Shown in pieces: positions 35,764-44,424 of a stretch of DNA of 64,000 nt (within the stretch, counting starts at the first letter, position 1; each line of letters opens with the position of its first letter). The stretch is from Citreimonas salinaria (lineage in GTDB: Bacteria; Pseudomonadota; Alphaproteobacteria; Rhodobacterales; Rhodobacteraceae), in the NCBI RefSeq assembly GCF_900107235.1, contig NZ_FNPF01000008.1, positions 1 to 64,000 on the forward strand, given 5' to 3'. The translations under genes were made by a program, and so were the position numbers. The notes under the pieces are model-generated. The model was not told the DNA's origin, did no database searches, and saw only the letters and a program-made list of their open reading frames with translations.

Positions 35764-36147
35764 TTGCGTGGAAGGCCGGGCGGCCGCTGGCGCGGGCTTG
35801 TCCCGCGCTGGAGGAAAGTCCGGACTCGATGAAGCGCCGGTGCCGGGTAACGCCCGGGCGGGGCAACCCGACGGAAAGCGCCACAGAAATCAGACCGCCC
35901 CTCACGTGTGACGGGTAAGGGTGAAACGGTGGGGTAAGAGCCCACCGGGGGCCTGGCGACAGGACCCGCATGGCAAGCCCCACCGGGAGCAATGCCAAAT
36001 AGGGATCGCGCGCCGAAAGGCAGGGCCGCTTCAGCCCGAGCGATCCGGGTTGGCAGCTTGAGCCGCGCGGCGACGCGCGGCCCAGATGAATGGTCGCCCA
36101 AGGGCGCAAGCCCTGGACAGGATCCGGCTTACAGGCCTTCCACGCAC
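35764..36147 (+). ncRNA. rnpB: RNase P RNA, bacterial type A
   Basis: The ribozyme that matures tRNA 5' ends. The 5' and 3' ends pair perfectly over 13 bases (35765-35777 with 36134-36146). The universal core is present: GAGGAAAGTCCGGAC (about 35810-35825) and ACAGGATCCGGCTTACAG (36117-36134), which form P4, plus GGGTAACGCCCGG and GGTAAGGGTGAAA segments. Length is about 384. A TTGACC (35730-35735) and TATCGG (35754-35759) pair with 18-base spacing could be its promoter, with the transcript starting near 35764. Confidence 0.95.
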
Positions 36148-36174
36148 GTAACCGCCAGCCCTGCGGAATACCGG

Positions 36175-36202
36175 TTGACTTGGGACCCGTTGTCCGTAGA
36201 AG
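36175..36202 (+). promoter_or_regulatory. possible sigma-70 type promoter for rpmG
   Basis: TTGACT (36175-36180) and TAGAAG (36197-36202) are separated by 16 bases, placing a start about 50 bases ahead of the rpmG ATG. The -35 is good and the -10 is weak (4 of 6). Confidence 0.5.
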
Positions 36203-36258
36203 GCGGGGTTCAATGGATTCCACGCGCAGGCCCTCTGCGCGTTCGACGGAGAGCGACA

Positions 36259-36426
36259 ATGGCAAAGCCGACCACCATCAAGATCCGCCTGAACTCGACC
36301 GCGGGCACGGGCCACTTCTACGTGACCAAGAAGAACGCGCGCACGATGACCGAGAAGATGACCATCCGGAAATTCGACCCGGTCGCGCGCAAGCACGTCG
36401 AGTACAAGGAAGGCAAGATCAAGTAA
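36259..36426 (+). CDS. rpmG: 50S ribosomal protein L33
   Basis: Ribosomal protein L33, 55 residues, starting [23 protein letters not shown] and ending EYKEGKIK. It lacks cysteines and is therefore the zinc-independent (C-minus) form. TAGAA-like AGCGACA precedes the start at 36259. It is followed by a strong terminator and stands behind the RNase P RNA gene. Confidence 0.97.
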   Translation: MAKPTTIKIRLNSTAGTGHFYVTKKNARTMTEKMTIRKFDPVARKHVEYKEGKIK

Positions 36427-36469
36427 GCCGTAAGGCCGGGCGCCCGCGCCCGTGATCGACCGCATTCGA

Positions 36470-36506
36470 GAAAGGGCCGCCGGTTGCACCGCGCGGCCCT
36501 TTCTTG
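36470..36506 (+). terminator. terminator behind rpmG
   Basis: An 11-bp stem, GAAAGGGCCGC (36470-36480) with GCGGCCCTTTC (36493-36503), and a 12-base loop, followed by TTG. It lies 44 bases behind the L33 stop. Confidence 0.7.
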
Positions 36507-36534
36507 TGTGGCGGGGCGTGCTACCTGTCGAGGC

Positions 36535-37038
36535 ATGTCCCGGACGCTGACCATCCGTACCGCCACGATCGCCGACACCCGGGCGCTGGACGGGATGTTC
36601 CAGCGCAGCTTCATGACGCTGCTGAAGACGGACTACCCGCCCTCGGCGCTGGTCTCGGCGCTGCCGGTGATCGGCCACGCCCAGCCGGCGCTGATCCGCT
36701 CGGGCCGCTTCTTCGTGGCCGAGCAGGGGGCGCGCATCGTGGGTGCCGCCGGCTGGTCGTTCGAGCCGCCGGGCGGGCGCCCCGGCCTGCGCGGCATGGG
36801 CCATCTGCGCCACGTCGCGGTCGAGCCGCGCCACGCCCGCATGGGCATCGGGTCCGCGCTGGTCGCGCATGTCATGCACCAGGCGCGCGGCGCGGCGGTG
36901 ATCCGCATGCTGTGCCAGAGCACCCGCCTGGCAGTGCCGTTCTACGCCGCCATGGGGTTCACTGCACAGGGCGAAACGGTGCTGGACCTGCCCGGCGGGG
37001 TGTTGTTTCCTTGCGTGGCGATGGCGACCGACCTCTGA
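36535..37038 (+). CDS. GNAT-family acetyltransferase
   Basis: GNAT N-acetyltransferase of 167 residues. The acetyl-CoA-binding motif A is RHVAVEPRHARMGIGSALVAHVMHQA (about 95-120) with the R-x-x-G-x-G/A core RMGIGS. The C-terminal FYAAMGFTAQGE is the usual last strand region. The substrate is unknown. The ATG at 36535 is chosen since the preceding residues of the open frame overlap the rpmG terminator. Confidence 0.85.
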   Translation: MSRTLTIRTATIADTRALDGMFQRSFMTLLKTDYPPSALVSALPVIGHAQPALIRSGRFFVAEQGARIVGAAGWSFEPPGGRPGLRGMGHLRHVAVEPRHARMGIGSALVAHVMHQARGAAVIRMLCQSTRLAVPFYAAMGFTAQGETVLDLPGGVLFPCVAMATDL

Positions 37039-37063
37039 CCGACGCCACCGGACCCCGCGCACG

Positions 37064-37093
37064 AAAAAAGGGCCGGTCGATCGACCGGCCCTT
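37064..37093 (-). terminator. terminator of the BI-1 gene
   Basis: A perfect 26-base palindrome (37068-37093; arms AAGGGCCGGTC and GACCGGCCCTT around GATC) is followed on the minus strand by a T6 run (37064-37069). This is a textbook intrinsic terminator for the minus-strand gene, and it may also slow plus-strand transcripts from the acetyltransferase gene. Confidence 0.85.
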
Positions 37094-37122
37094 CGTCTGT
37101 CTGTCTCGCTTCGGCCGTGCCG

Positions 37123-37908
37123 CTATTCCTGCTGACCCATGAACATCAGGAGGAACTGGAACATGTTCAGGAAGCTGATGTAGAGGCTCAGCGCGCCGTC
37201 GTAGGCGGCCTTGTCCAGCCATTCCTGGTCGCCATGCGCGGCGTGTGCCACGTAGGTGTTCTTGATCTCCTGCGTGTGCCATGCGGTCAGGCCGGCGAAG
37301 ATCAGCACGCCGATCGCCGAGATCGCGAACATCATCGCGGGCGACTGCAGGAAGATGTTGACGAGCATCGCGATGATCAGGCCGATCACGCCCATGATCA
37401 GGAAGGATCCCCAGCCCGAGATGTCGCGCTTGGTGGTGTAGCCCCACAGCGACAGACCGGCGAAGGCGATCGCGGTCACGAGGAACGTCTGCACGATCGA
37501 GAACGACGTGAAGACGATGAAGATCGAGCTGAGCGACAGGCCGATCAGCGCGGCGAAGGCGAAGAAGCCAAGCTGCACGCCGGCGGCCGAGCTCTTGCGC
37601 ATCAGCGCGGTCCAGCCGAAGAAGATGAAGCCCAGCGGCGCGAGCATGATCACCCAGCGCAGCGGGCTGGTGTAGATCAGGGCGCCGAAGTTGGTCAGCA
37701 TCGAGCCGTTGCCCAGTTGCCCCACGGCCTGCGTCGGATCGGTCGTGGTCGCCAGTCCGGCGATCGCCCAAGCCGCAAGCGCGGTGATCAGCATGCCCAC
37801 GGACATCGTGCCGTAGACCTTGTTCATGTGGGCGCGCAGCCCGGCGTCGATCCGTTCGGCGCGCGCGCCGGAGACGCCAGCCGCCCGGATCGTGTCGTAT
37901 TCAGCCAT
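37123..37908 (-). CDS. Bax inhibitor-1 / YccA family membrane protein
   Basis: BI-1-like protein of 261 residues with seven hydrophobic spans. The N-terminus RIDAGLRAHMNKVYGTMSVGMLITALAAW and the C-terminal DGALSLYISFLNMFQFLLMFMG are family signatures; the latter includes the conserved Asp of the pH-sensing pair. Family members are calcium-leak channels or interact with FtsH. It is monocistronic, with a clear terminator behind and a 143-base gap upstream. Confidence 0.93.
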   Translation of the reverse strand: MAEYDTIRAAGVSGARAERIDAGLRAHMNKVYGTMSVGMLITALAAWAIAGLATTTDPTQAVGQLGNGSMLTNFGALIYTSPLRWVIMLAPLGFIFFGWTALMRKSSAAGVQLGFFAFAALIGLSLSSIFIVFTSFSIVQTFLVTAIAFAGLSLWGYTTKRDISGWGSFLIMGVIGLIIAMLVNIFLQSPAMMFAISAIGVLIFAGLTAWHTQEIKNTYVAHAAHGDQEWLDKAAYDGALSLYISFLNMFQFLLMFMGQQE

Positions 37909-38051
37909 AGAAGCCTCCTTGTCGTACCCTGTCTCGCCCTTCCCGGGGCGCCCCGCGCGCGTGCGCGGTTATGGGCAACATATTGGCGCCCAAGCCGGCT
38001 TTTTCAAGCATGACAGGACGGGTGCGACGAAAGATATGCCTCGAATGATGC

Positions 38052-38258
38052 TTATGCGTCGAGGTCCCAGAAGGGACGCGTTGCCTCGCGCCGCGCGGCG
38101 GCGGGCGTGATGCCGATATCGGCCAGCGCGCGGGCGTCCAGTCCGGCAAGGTCGCGCCGCTGACGCGCCACGGCTATCCAGCGCAGGACGGTCAGGCCGA
38201 AATTGCCCGAGGGCCGGTAAGCGGGGATGAACGCGGTCGGTGCGACAGTGCGGATCAT
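38052..38258 (-). CDS. DUF1127 small protein
   Basis: Peptide of 68 residues with the DUF1127 (YjiS-like) domain: RQRRDLAGLDARALADIGITPAAARREATRPFWD (about 32-65), arginine-rich and ending in an aromatic segment. Such proteins are abundant in alphaproteobacteria; some bind RNA or affect phosphate and carbon metabolism. The ATG at 38258 has GAAGGATT in front and is preferred to a TTG five codons earlier. It is divergent from a LysR gene. Confidence 0.85.
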   Translation of the reverse strand: MIRTVAPTAFIPAYRPSGNFGLTVLRWIAVARQRRDLAGLDARALADIGITPAAARREATRPFWDLDA

Positions 38259-38366
38259 GATGCAATCCTTCAATTTTCGTGATGTAAGTGGCGGGTGTCA
38301 TTTCTATCCTTGATCCAGATGCCTATTCGTGATCCATGTGTGAAACGAATGTTATTGACGTCACCC

Positions 38367-38381
38367 ATCACGGACCGTGAT
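38367..38381. promoter_or_regulatory. palindrome in front of the LysR gene
   Basis: ATCACGG-A-CCGTGAT is a perfect 15-base dyad ending 2 bases before the LysR ATG. It has the size of a LysR half-region site, and binding there would block the start. Two TTCGTGAT words (near 38276 and 38326) occur in the same gap. Confidence 0.55.
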
Positions 38382-38383
38382 CA

Positions 38384-39253
38384 ATGCGCAATTTCGACAT
38401 CACCACGCTCCGCTCTTTCGCCGCGGTCGCCGAGGCCGGCGGCGTGACGCGTGCGGCCGGCTTCCTCAACCTCACGCAATCGGCGGTCTCGATGCAGCTC
38501 AAGCGGCTCGAGGATCTGCTGGGTCTCGAGCTGCTCGAACGCTCGGGGCGGGGCATCAGCCTGACGCCCGCGGGCGCGCAGCTGCTGGGGTACGCGCACA
38601 AGATGATCGCGCTCAACGACGAGGCCTATGCCCGCCTGACGCACCAGTCCTGGGAGGGCGAGATCGTGCTCGGCGTGCCGGTCGACATCGTCTACCCGGT
38701 GATTCCCAAGGTGCTGCAGCAGATGGAACGCACCCATCCCCGCGTGAAGGTGCAGCTGATCAGCTCGTACACGCGCGAACTGAAGAAGACCTTCGCCCGC
38801 GGCGAGGCCGACGTGATCCTGACGACCGAGGATACCAACGGCCCGGGCGCCGAAACGCTGGCCCGCGTGCCGCTGCGCTGGATCGGCGCGCCGGACGGGC
38901 AGGCGTGGAAGGGCCGGCCGCTACGGCTGGCCTTCTGCCGCTATTGCGGTTTCCGCCCCGGCGCGCTGACGCGGCTGGACGCCAAGGGCATCGACTGGGA
39001 AATGGCCGTCGATTCGGACAACGACCGCACGGTCGAGGCGACGGTCAGCGCCGATCTTGCCGTGACCACCAGCCTGGAAGGCCACGCGCCGCCGCAGCTG
39101 GCCTATATCGACGCCGGCAGCGGTCTGCCCGACCTCGGCCTGCAGCGGGTCAACCTGTATTGCGGCGCCGCCAAGTCCGAGATCGTGCTGGCGATGGCCG
39201 AGGCGCTGCGCCAGGGCTTCGCCGCGATGAGCGCGACCCCGGCCGCGGCCTGA
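38384..39253 (+). CDS. LysR-family transcriptional regulator
   Basis: LysR-type regulator of 289 residues. The HTH lies at about 5-65 (LRSFAAVAEAGGVTRAAGFLNLTQSAVSMQLKRLEDLLGLELLERSGRGISLTPAG), and the effector domain (about 90-285) starts IVLGVPVDIVYPVIPKVLQ. Target and ligand are unknown; the divergent DUF1127 gene and its own promoter with a perfect dyad are the nearest candidates. The start gives only a weak ribosome site, and the dyad overlaps that region. Confidence 0.88.
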   Translation: MRNFDITTLRSFAAVAEAGGVTRAAGFLNLTQSAVSMQLKRLEDLLGLELLERSGRGISLTPAGAQLLGYAHKMIALNDEAYARLTHQSWEGEIVLGVPVDIVYPVIPKVLQQMERTHPRVKVQLISSYTRELKKTFARGEADVILTTEDTNGPGAETLARVPLRWIGAPDGQAWKGRPLRLAFCRYCGFRPGALTRLDAKGIDWEMAVDSDNDRTVEATVSADLAVTTSLEGHAPPQLAYIDAGSGLPDLGLQRVNLYCGAAKSEIVLAMAEALRQGFAAMSATPAAA

Positions 39254-39256
39254 GGC

Positions 39257-39652
39257 TCAGACGCCCACGTCGGGTCCGTAACACAGCATCGGCTCGTCGC
39301 TCTGCCGCGCCTCGTAAAGCACGGTCGAGAACGGGTCGCCGGCGAATTCGGCGCGCAGGCCGTTGCCCTCGCGATAGAACGCCCAGCATTGCGGGTCGGG
39401 GCGGTCCTCGTAGACGAAGCAGATCTGCCCGGCATCCTCGTACCAGTAGCCTTCCTTGCACTCGCCATCGAGGAACGACCACGTCACGCGCCGGTCGTCG
39501 CGATAGCGCTCGGCGCCGTAGGGCTGGCCGCTCAGGCCGAAGTAGAGCGTCTTGCCCTCGACATAGGCTTCGAACTCGGCGGCGGACATGCCTTCGGCCG
39601 CCACGAGCGGTGCGGCGGCGACGGCAAGGATCAGGGCAAGCGCATGTTTCAT
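39257..39652 (-). CDS. small exported protein of unknown function
   Basis: Protein of 131 residues from the Met at 39652, chosen because a signal peptide follows (KHALALILAVAAAPLVAAEG). The mature part has MSAAEFEAYVEGKTLYFGLSGQPYGAERY, then WSFLDGECKEGYWYEDAGQICFVYED, with cysteines that could form a disulfide. This resembles a family of small periplasmic proteins common in Rhodobacteraceae, without assigned function. Its stop is 3 bases from the convergent LysR stop. Confidence 0.7.
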   Translation of the reverse strand: MKHALALILAVAAAPLVAAEGMSAAEFEAYVEGKTLYFGLSGQPYGAERYRDDRRVTWSFLDGECKEGYWYEDAGQICFVYEDRPDPQCWAFYREGNGLRAEFAGDPFSTVLYEARQSDEPMLCYGPDVGV

Positions 39653-39719
39653 GCCTTCCACCATGTCAAAAGGGCGGCACCGGGGAAAGCACATGGTGAA
39701 CGCTTCGTTAATGCGGGCG

Positions 39720-40763
39720 CTATGCCGCCGCCACCGGCGCGCCGTCCGGCACCGCCGGGTCCGCGTCCGGCGACCAGGCCAGCGCGCGCTTGTCCATCAC
39801 CCGGAACCAAAGCGGCGGCAGCAGCGCGATCACCGCCATCACCGGCAGCGAATGCGGCAGCATCGGCATCGCCTCGCGGTCAAGCTCGAGCCCAGGATAG
39901 GCCCGCGCAGGGCGCGCGTGATGATCCGAGTGGCGCGGCGCGTTCAGCATCATCGCCGACGTGAACCCGTGCGGCGCGTTCCAGCTGTGCTGCGGACCGA
40001 CCGGCTCCAGCCGCCCGTCCTCCCGCCTGCGCCGGCGCAACCCGTAATGCTGGACGTAATCCGACAGCAGAAGCTGCGCCTGCGCGTAAACCGCGATCGC
40101 CAGCAGCGCCGCGATCCCGGCGCCGCCGCCAAGCGCCGCGGCCACGGTCAGCGATGCCACCGAGCCCGCCCCATAGCCCCAGTAGGGATGCCGGCCGCGC
40201 CCGCCGCGCAGGCGCCGCTCGGCCCGCCATCCGGCGCGGAACGACCCGGCCCACGCGCGCACCGCATAGCTGTAGAAACCCTCCTGCAGCCGCGCCGAGT
40301 TCGGATCTCCCGCCGACGCCGCATGGACGTGATGCACCCGCAGATGCGCCGAGGCATGGTGCCCGAACAGGATCGACGCGTAGACCGCCGCCCCCAGCAG
40401 GCGCATCGCGCGCCGCTTCCTGTGGATCAGTTCGTGCGCGTTGGCATTGCCGACCTGGCCGATGAACAGCGACGCCGCCACGAAGATCAGCGCCTTGTCC
40501 AGGGTGCCGTGGCCCTCCGAGGCCAGCGCCGCCACCGCGCCGAACAGGATGGGGAAATGCGCCAGCCCCAGCGCCACCGACAGTGCGGCGCCCGAGGGGA
40601 ATTCCTGCCCCGCGCGATCGGGCGCGGAAAGCGCCGCGATCCGGTCCAGTGCCCAGGCGAAGACGGTTATGGACGCGACCGCCAGCGCAGCCCACGCCCC
40701 GCCCCAGGCGATCCCGGCCGCGACCAGAGCCGTCACGCCGATCGTCACGATTGCAAAGCGCAT
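39720..40763 (-). CDS. alkB: AlkB-type alkane 1-monooxygenase / membrane di-iron hydroxylase
   Basis: Membrane non-haem di-iron protein of 347 residues. All histidine boxes are present: HELIHR (110-115), HHASAHLRVHH (135-145) and RHSDHH (about 277-282), plus the DYVQHYGL box typical of AlkB. The family hydroxylates terminal methyl groups of alkanes and similar chains using rubredoxin electrons. No rubredoxin gene is adjacent, so the substrate may differ; related proteins are widespread in marine alphaproteobacteria. The start at 40763 gives the first span; a longer reading upstream is not hydrophobic. Confidence 0.85.
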   Translation of the reverse strand: MRFAIVTIGVTALVAAGIAWGGAWAALAVASITVFAWALDRIAALSAPDRAGQEFPSGAALSVALGLAHFPILFGAVAALASEGHGTLDKALIFVAASLFIGQVGNANAHELIHRKRRAMRLLGAAVYASILFGHHASAHLRVHHVHAASAGDPNSARLQEGFYSYAVRAWAGSFRAGWRAERRLRGGRGRHPYWGYGAGSVASLTVAAALGGGAGIAALLAIAVYAQAQLLLSDYVQHYGLRRRRREDGRLEPVGPQHSWNAPHGFTSAMMLNAPRHSDHHARPARAYPGLELDREAMPMLPHSLPVMAVIALLPPLWFRVMDKRALAWSPDADPAVPDGAPVAAA

Positions 40764-40944
40764 GCCGCCCCCGCCGGTGTCGCGCCCATCCGGCGCGCGC
40801 CCACTCTGGCGCGCGAATCGCGGCACGGCAAAGGCCAAAGCATGGAAATCGCCCGGCCTCCGGGCCGGCGCCACGGCGCGCGGGCGCTTTCAAATCCCGG
40901 CGCGGCGTATTAACTCGGTCCAAACGACGGCAAGGCGGTCCTTC

Positions 40945-42138
40945 ATGTCCTTCTTCGGCAAGCTCAAGACAAAACTCTTCAAGTCCTCGTCGAAGCTCGA
41001 CGAGGGGCTGGATGCCATCGTCCACGAGGGCGACGGCGAACCCGATGCGCCGTCGCCCTCCGAGCCGCCGCAGGAACGGTCCGAAGCACAAGACGTCCCG
41101 CCGACGCCCGCGCCCGAGCCGCCGCAGCCGCCCAAACCGCGCGCCGAACAGCCTCCATCGCGCGAAGAGCCGCGCGAGCCGGTGCAGCCCGCCATTCCCG
41201 AGGACCTTCCCCGGACGCCCGACGAAGAGGCGCCCGCCCGTCCGGGCCTTCTGGGCCGGCTCTTCCGCGGCCCCGACGCCGCGCCGGTGGTGCGCCGCAC
41301 CCTCGACGACGAGATGCTCGAACAGCTCGAGGAACTGCTGATCGCCTCGGACATGGGCGTCGATACGGCGCTGCGCGTCACCGCCAACATCGCCGAGGGC
41401 CGCTATGGCAAGCGCCTGTCGGTGCACGAGATCAAGACGCTGCTGGCCGCCGAGATCGCCCGCATCATGGAGCCCGTGGCGCGACCCCTGCCGATCTACC
41501 CCAAGCGCCCGCAGGTCGTGCTGGTCGTCGGCGTCAACGGCTCGGGCAAGACCACGACGATCGGCAAGCTCGCCAGCCAGTTCCGCGCCGCCGGCAAGTC
41601 CGTCGTCATCGCCGCCGGCGACACGTTCCGCGCGGCGGCGGTCGAGCAGCTGCAGGTCTGGGGCGACCGCGCCGGCGTGCCGGTGCTCACCGCGCCCGAA
41701 GGTTCCGACCCCGCCAGCCTCGCCTTCGACGCGATGGGCCGCGCGCAGGCCGATGGTGCCGACCTGCTGATGATCGACACCGCCGGCCGTTTGCAGAACC
41801 GCGCCGACCTGATGGAGGAACTGGCCAAGATCGTCCGCGTGATCCGCAAGAAGGACCCCGACGCGCCGCACAACACGCTGCTGGTGCTGGACGCCACGAC
41901 CGGGCAGAACGCGCTCAACCAGGTCGAGACGTTCCGGAAACTCGCCGACGTTTCGGGGCTGGTGATGACCAAGCTCGACGGCACCGCCAAGGGCGGCGTT
42001 CTGGTGGCGCTGGCCGACAAGTTCGGCCTGCCCATCCACGCCATCGGCGTGGGCGAGCAGATCGACGATCTCGCCCCCTTCGACCCCGAGGAATTCGCCG
42101 CCGCGCTGACCGGTCTGGCCACGGACGACGCCGCATGA
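40945..42138 (+). CDS. ftsY: signal recognition particle receptor FtsY
   Basis: SRP receptor GTPase of 397 residues that docks ribosome-SRP complexes at the membrane. A basic N-terminus (MSFFGKLKTKLFKSSSKL) and an acidic, proline-rich A-domain (about 20-105) precede the N-domain helices and the G-domain: GVNGSGKTTT (about 194-203), DTFRAAA, DTAGR (about 277-281), TKLDGTAKGG (about 340) and GVGEQIDDLAPFDP. The ATG at 40945 is the only start before the conserved basic stretch. Confidence 0.96.
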   Translation: MSFFGKLKTKLFKSSSKLDEGLDAIVHEGDGEPDAPSPSEPPQERSEAQDVPPTPAPEPPQPPKPRAEQPPSREEPREPVQPAIPEDLPRTPDEEAPARPGLLGRLFRGPDAAPVVRRTLDDEMLEQLEELLIASDMGVDTALRVTANIAEGRYGKRLSVHEIKTLLAAEIARIMEPVARPLPIYPKRPQVVLVVGVNGSGKTTTIGKLASQFRAAGKSVVIAAGDTFRAAAVEQLQVWGDRAGVPVLTAPEGSDPASLAFDAMGRAQADGADLLMIDTAGRLQNRADLMEELAKIVRVIRKKDPDAPHNTLLVLDATTGQNALNQVETFRKLADVSGLVMTKLDGTAKGGVLVALADKFGLPIHAIGVGEQIDDLAPFDPEEFAAALTGLATDDAA

Positions 42139-42165
42139 CGTCCCGCGGCCCCGCGCCGGCTTCTT

Positions 42166-42238
42166 TGGTCAGCAAATATCCCGGGGAAGGCCGCCCGGCA
42201 GGGCGGACGGGGGCAGAGCCCCCACACCCCCACCGCGC
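42166..42238 (+). repeat. GC-rich intergenic repeat, copy 2
   Basis: Order TTTGGTCA - AAATAT - CCCGGGGAAGG - CCGCCC/GGGCGG stem - GGGGGC/GCCCCC stem. It fills the ftsY / EamA gap and matches the arrangement of the copies at 31669 and 51722. A similar GC-rich layout is seen near 24892-24990. Confidence 0.55.
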
Positions 42239-42241
42239 CGC

Positions 42242-43144
42242 ATGAGCCAGTGGCTCATCTCCATCGAGGGCACCGAGACGGGCCAGACAGTGGCCCTGTG
42301 CCTCGCCCTGCTGGCAGCGTTCCTGCACGCGGCCTTCGGCGCGCTGCAGAAGGGCAAGCACGATCCGTGGCTGTCGCGCGGCGCGATCGACGGCTGCTAC
42401 GGTCTGATCGCGCTTCCGGTCGCGCTGTTCCTCGTGCCCTGGCCCGAGCCGCACATGTGGCCGATCTTCTTCGGCGCCTTCGTCACCCACACCGCCTACA
42501 AATTTCTGCAGGCGGCGGCTTACACCCAAGGCGCCTACACGGTGGTCTACCCGGTGGTGCGCGGCACCGGACCACTGTTCGCGATGATCGGCGCGGTCAT
42601 CCTGTTCGGCGAATCCTACAGCCTGATGCAGTGGCTGGGCGTCGCGATCCTGGTCTCGGGGATCTTCGGGCTGGCGGTCTACAACCTGATCTTCCTCGAA
42701 GTCGATCGCGCGAAGCTGCCCTCGGCGCTAACCCTCGCCGTGGCCACGGGCGTCTTCGTCGCGCTCTACACCACCTACGACGCCTACGGCATCCGCGCCA
42801 CCGCCGATCCGTTCACCTTCCTCGCGTGGTTCTTCGTGATCGACGGCTGGCTGATGCCGATAGTCGCCGCCTTTCGCCTGCACAGCAGCGGCGAACGCCC
42901 CGCCCCCTGGCCGCTGCTGCGGCGCGGGGTGATCGGCGCCTTCGTCGCCTATTTCTCGTTCGGCTCGATCATGCTGGCCACGCGGCTCGACCAGGTGGGC
43001 GAGGCCGCGGTGCTGCGCGAGACCTCGACCGTGTTCGCCGCGATCATCGGCTGGCTGGTGCTGCGCGAGACCGTCGGCCCGCGCCGGATCGCGCTGATGG
43101 CGCTGATCGCGCTGGGCGCCGTGGTCGTCGAACTGGGCGGCTAG
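42242..43144 (+). CDS. EamA/DMT-family transporter
   Basis: Drug/metabolite transporter superfamily protein of 300 residues with about ten spans in two EamA repeats (about 15-145 and 155-300). Visible are FGALQKGKHDPWLSRGAIDG, AYTVVYPVVRGTGPLFAMIGAVILFGE (end of repeat 1) and VGEAAVLRETSTVFAAIIGWLVLRE (end of repeat 2). The substrate is unknown. It sits between ftsY and yciB, 50 bases ahead of the latter. Confidence 0.88.
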   Translation: MSQWLISIEGTETGQTVALCLALLAAFLHAAFGALQKGKHDPWLSRGAIDGCYGLIALPVALFLVPWPEPHMWPIFFGAFVTHTAYKFLQAAAYTQGAYTVVYPVVRGTGPLFAMIGAVILFGESYSLMQWLGVAILVSGIFGLAVYNLIFLEVDRAKLPSALTLAVATGVFVALYTTYDAYGIRATADPFTFLAWFFVIDGWLMPIVAAFRLHSSGERPAPWPLLRRGVIGAFVAYFSFGSIMLATRLDQVGEAAVLRETSTVFAAIIGWLVLRETVGPRRIALMALIALGAVVVELGG

Positions 43145-43195
43145 CATTGCGTCCCCGCGCCCCGCGGCCTAACTAGCCCCCAACGGGAGAAACGC

Positions 43196-43825
43196 ATGGC
43201 AGACCGCAAGATCAATCCGGCGCTGAAAAGCGCGCTCGAACTCGGCCCGGTGATCGGCTTCTTCGTCGCCTATCTCTGGCTCAAGGACGAGGTCTTCACC
43301 TGGGGCGGCACCGACTACGACGGCTTCATCGTCGTCACAGCGGCCTTCATCCCGATCTTCCTGCTGGCGATGGGCATCCTGTGGGCGCTGACCGGGCGGC
43401 TCAGCCGGATGCAGGCGTTCACGGCGATCGTGATCGTGGTGTTCGGGGGGTTGTCCGTCTGGCTCAACGACGAACGCTTCATCAAGATGAAGCCCACGAT
43501 CATCTACCTGCTGTTCGGCGGGCTGCTGGCGGCCGGCCTGTTGCGCCGGCAATCCTGGCTGCAATACGTCATGGAGGAACTCATGCCCATGCGCGACGAG
43601 GGCTGGCGAATCCTGACCCGCCGCGTGATGTGGCTGTTCTTCGCGCTCGCCGCCGCGAACGAGATCGTCTGGCGCTTCTTCGATACCGAAACCTGGGTCT
43701 ATTTCGAGACCTTCGGCCTGCCGCTGGCCGTCTTCGCGTTCTTCATCCTGCAGGGCTCGCTGTTCACCGCGCACGGCATCAAGGACGACCCCGAGGCCGA
43801 CGCAGAGGGCGACGCCGGGCGATAG
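43196..43825 (+). CDS. yciB: inner membrane septation protein YciB (IspZ)
   Basis: YciB/IspA-IspZ family protein of 209 residues with five or six spans. It has KSALELGPVIGFFVAYL, MKPTIIYLLFGGLLAAGLL and the signature WRILTRRVMWLFFALAAANEIVWR. The family is needed for normal envelope and septum formation. The ATG at 43196 follows GGGAGAAACGC. It converges on the Lrp gene with 37 bases between the stops. Confidence 0.92.
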   Translation: MADRKINPALKSALELGPVIGFFVAYLWLKDEVFTWGGTDYDGFIVVTAAFIPIFLLAMGILWALTGRLSRMQAFTAIVIVVFGGLSVWLNDERFIKMKPTIIYLLFGGLLAAGLLRRQSWLQYVMEELMPMRDEGWRILTRRVMWLFFALAAANEIVWRFFDTETWVYFETFGLPLAVFAFFILQGSLFTAHGIKDDPEADAEGDAGR

Positions 43826-43862
43826 TCGCGCCTTCCGGTCCGGCAGGCCTTGCCCCGCGGCC

Positions 43863-44297
43863 TCAGGCGGTGCGGTCGATCTTGGTGCTCAGGTGGATCA
43901 GGCTTTCCGACGACCGCACGCCCTGCGCCTCGCCGATCCTGTCCAGCGTCGCGTCCAGTTCCTCGGTCGTGCCGGCCGACAATTGCACGATCATGTCGAC
44001 CCGCCCCGAGGTCGTGTGGACCGTCTCGACCACCGGCATGGTGCGCAGACGCGACAGCACGGCCGGGGCGGCGCGCGGCTCGATGCAGATAAGCACCGTG
44101 GCGCGCAGCGGCGCGCGCAGCCCCGCGCCCGGCTTGATGGTGAAGCCGGCGATCGCGCCCCGCGCCACCAGCCGGTCCAGCCTTGCCTGCACCGTCGAGC
44201 GCGCCAACCCCAGCTTGCGGGCCAGATCGGCGGTCGGCAGGCGGGCATTCTCCGACAGCGCGGCGATCAGCGCCCGGTCCGTTTCGTCGATCTGCAA
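43863..44297 (-). CDS. Lrp/AsnC-family regulator
   Basis: Lrp-type regulator of about 144 residues. The HTH domain is QIDETDRALIAALSENARLPTADLARKLGLARSTVQARLDRL, the RAM ligand domain follows (VLICIEPRAAPAVLSRLRTMP; HTTSGRVDMIVQLSA). The only suitable in-frame start is TTG at 44297; no ATG or GTG exists between it and the divergent gene, apart from one that would overlap that gene's start. It is divergent from a basic-amino-acid decarboxylase gene, the likely target. Confidence 0.8.
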   Translation of the reverse strand: MQIDETDRALIAALSENARLPTADLARKLGLARSTVQARLDRLVARGAIAGFTIKPGAGLRAPLRATVLICIEPRAAPAVLSRLRTMPVVETVHTTSGRVDMIVQLSAGTTEELDATLDRIGEAQGVRSSESLIHLSTKIDRTA

Positions 44298-44424
44298 GGG
44301 AACCCCGGCGTTGCGTCGTTCATTTCCGTCATACTGGTCGATCCGGCGCGCGATTCCGAGCGATTTCTGCGGCACGCTGGCAGACGGCGCCAAACAGACG
44401 GCGACAAGGAAACAGGAGCGGTTC

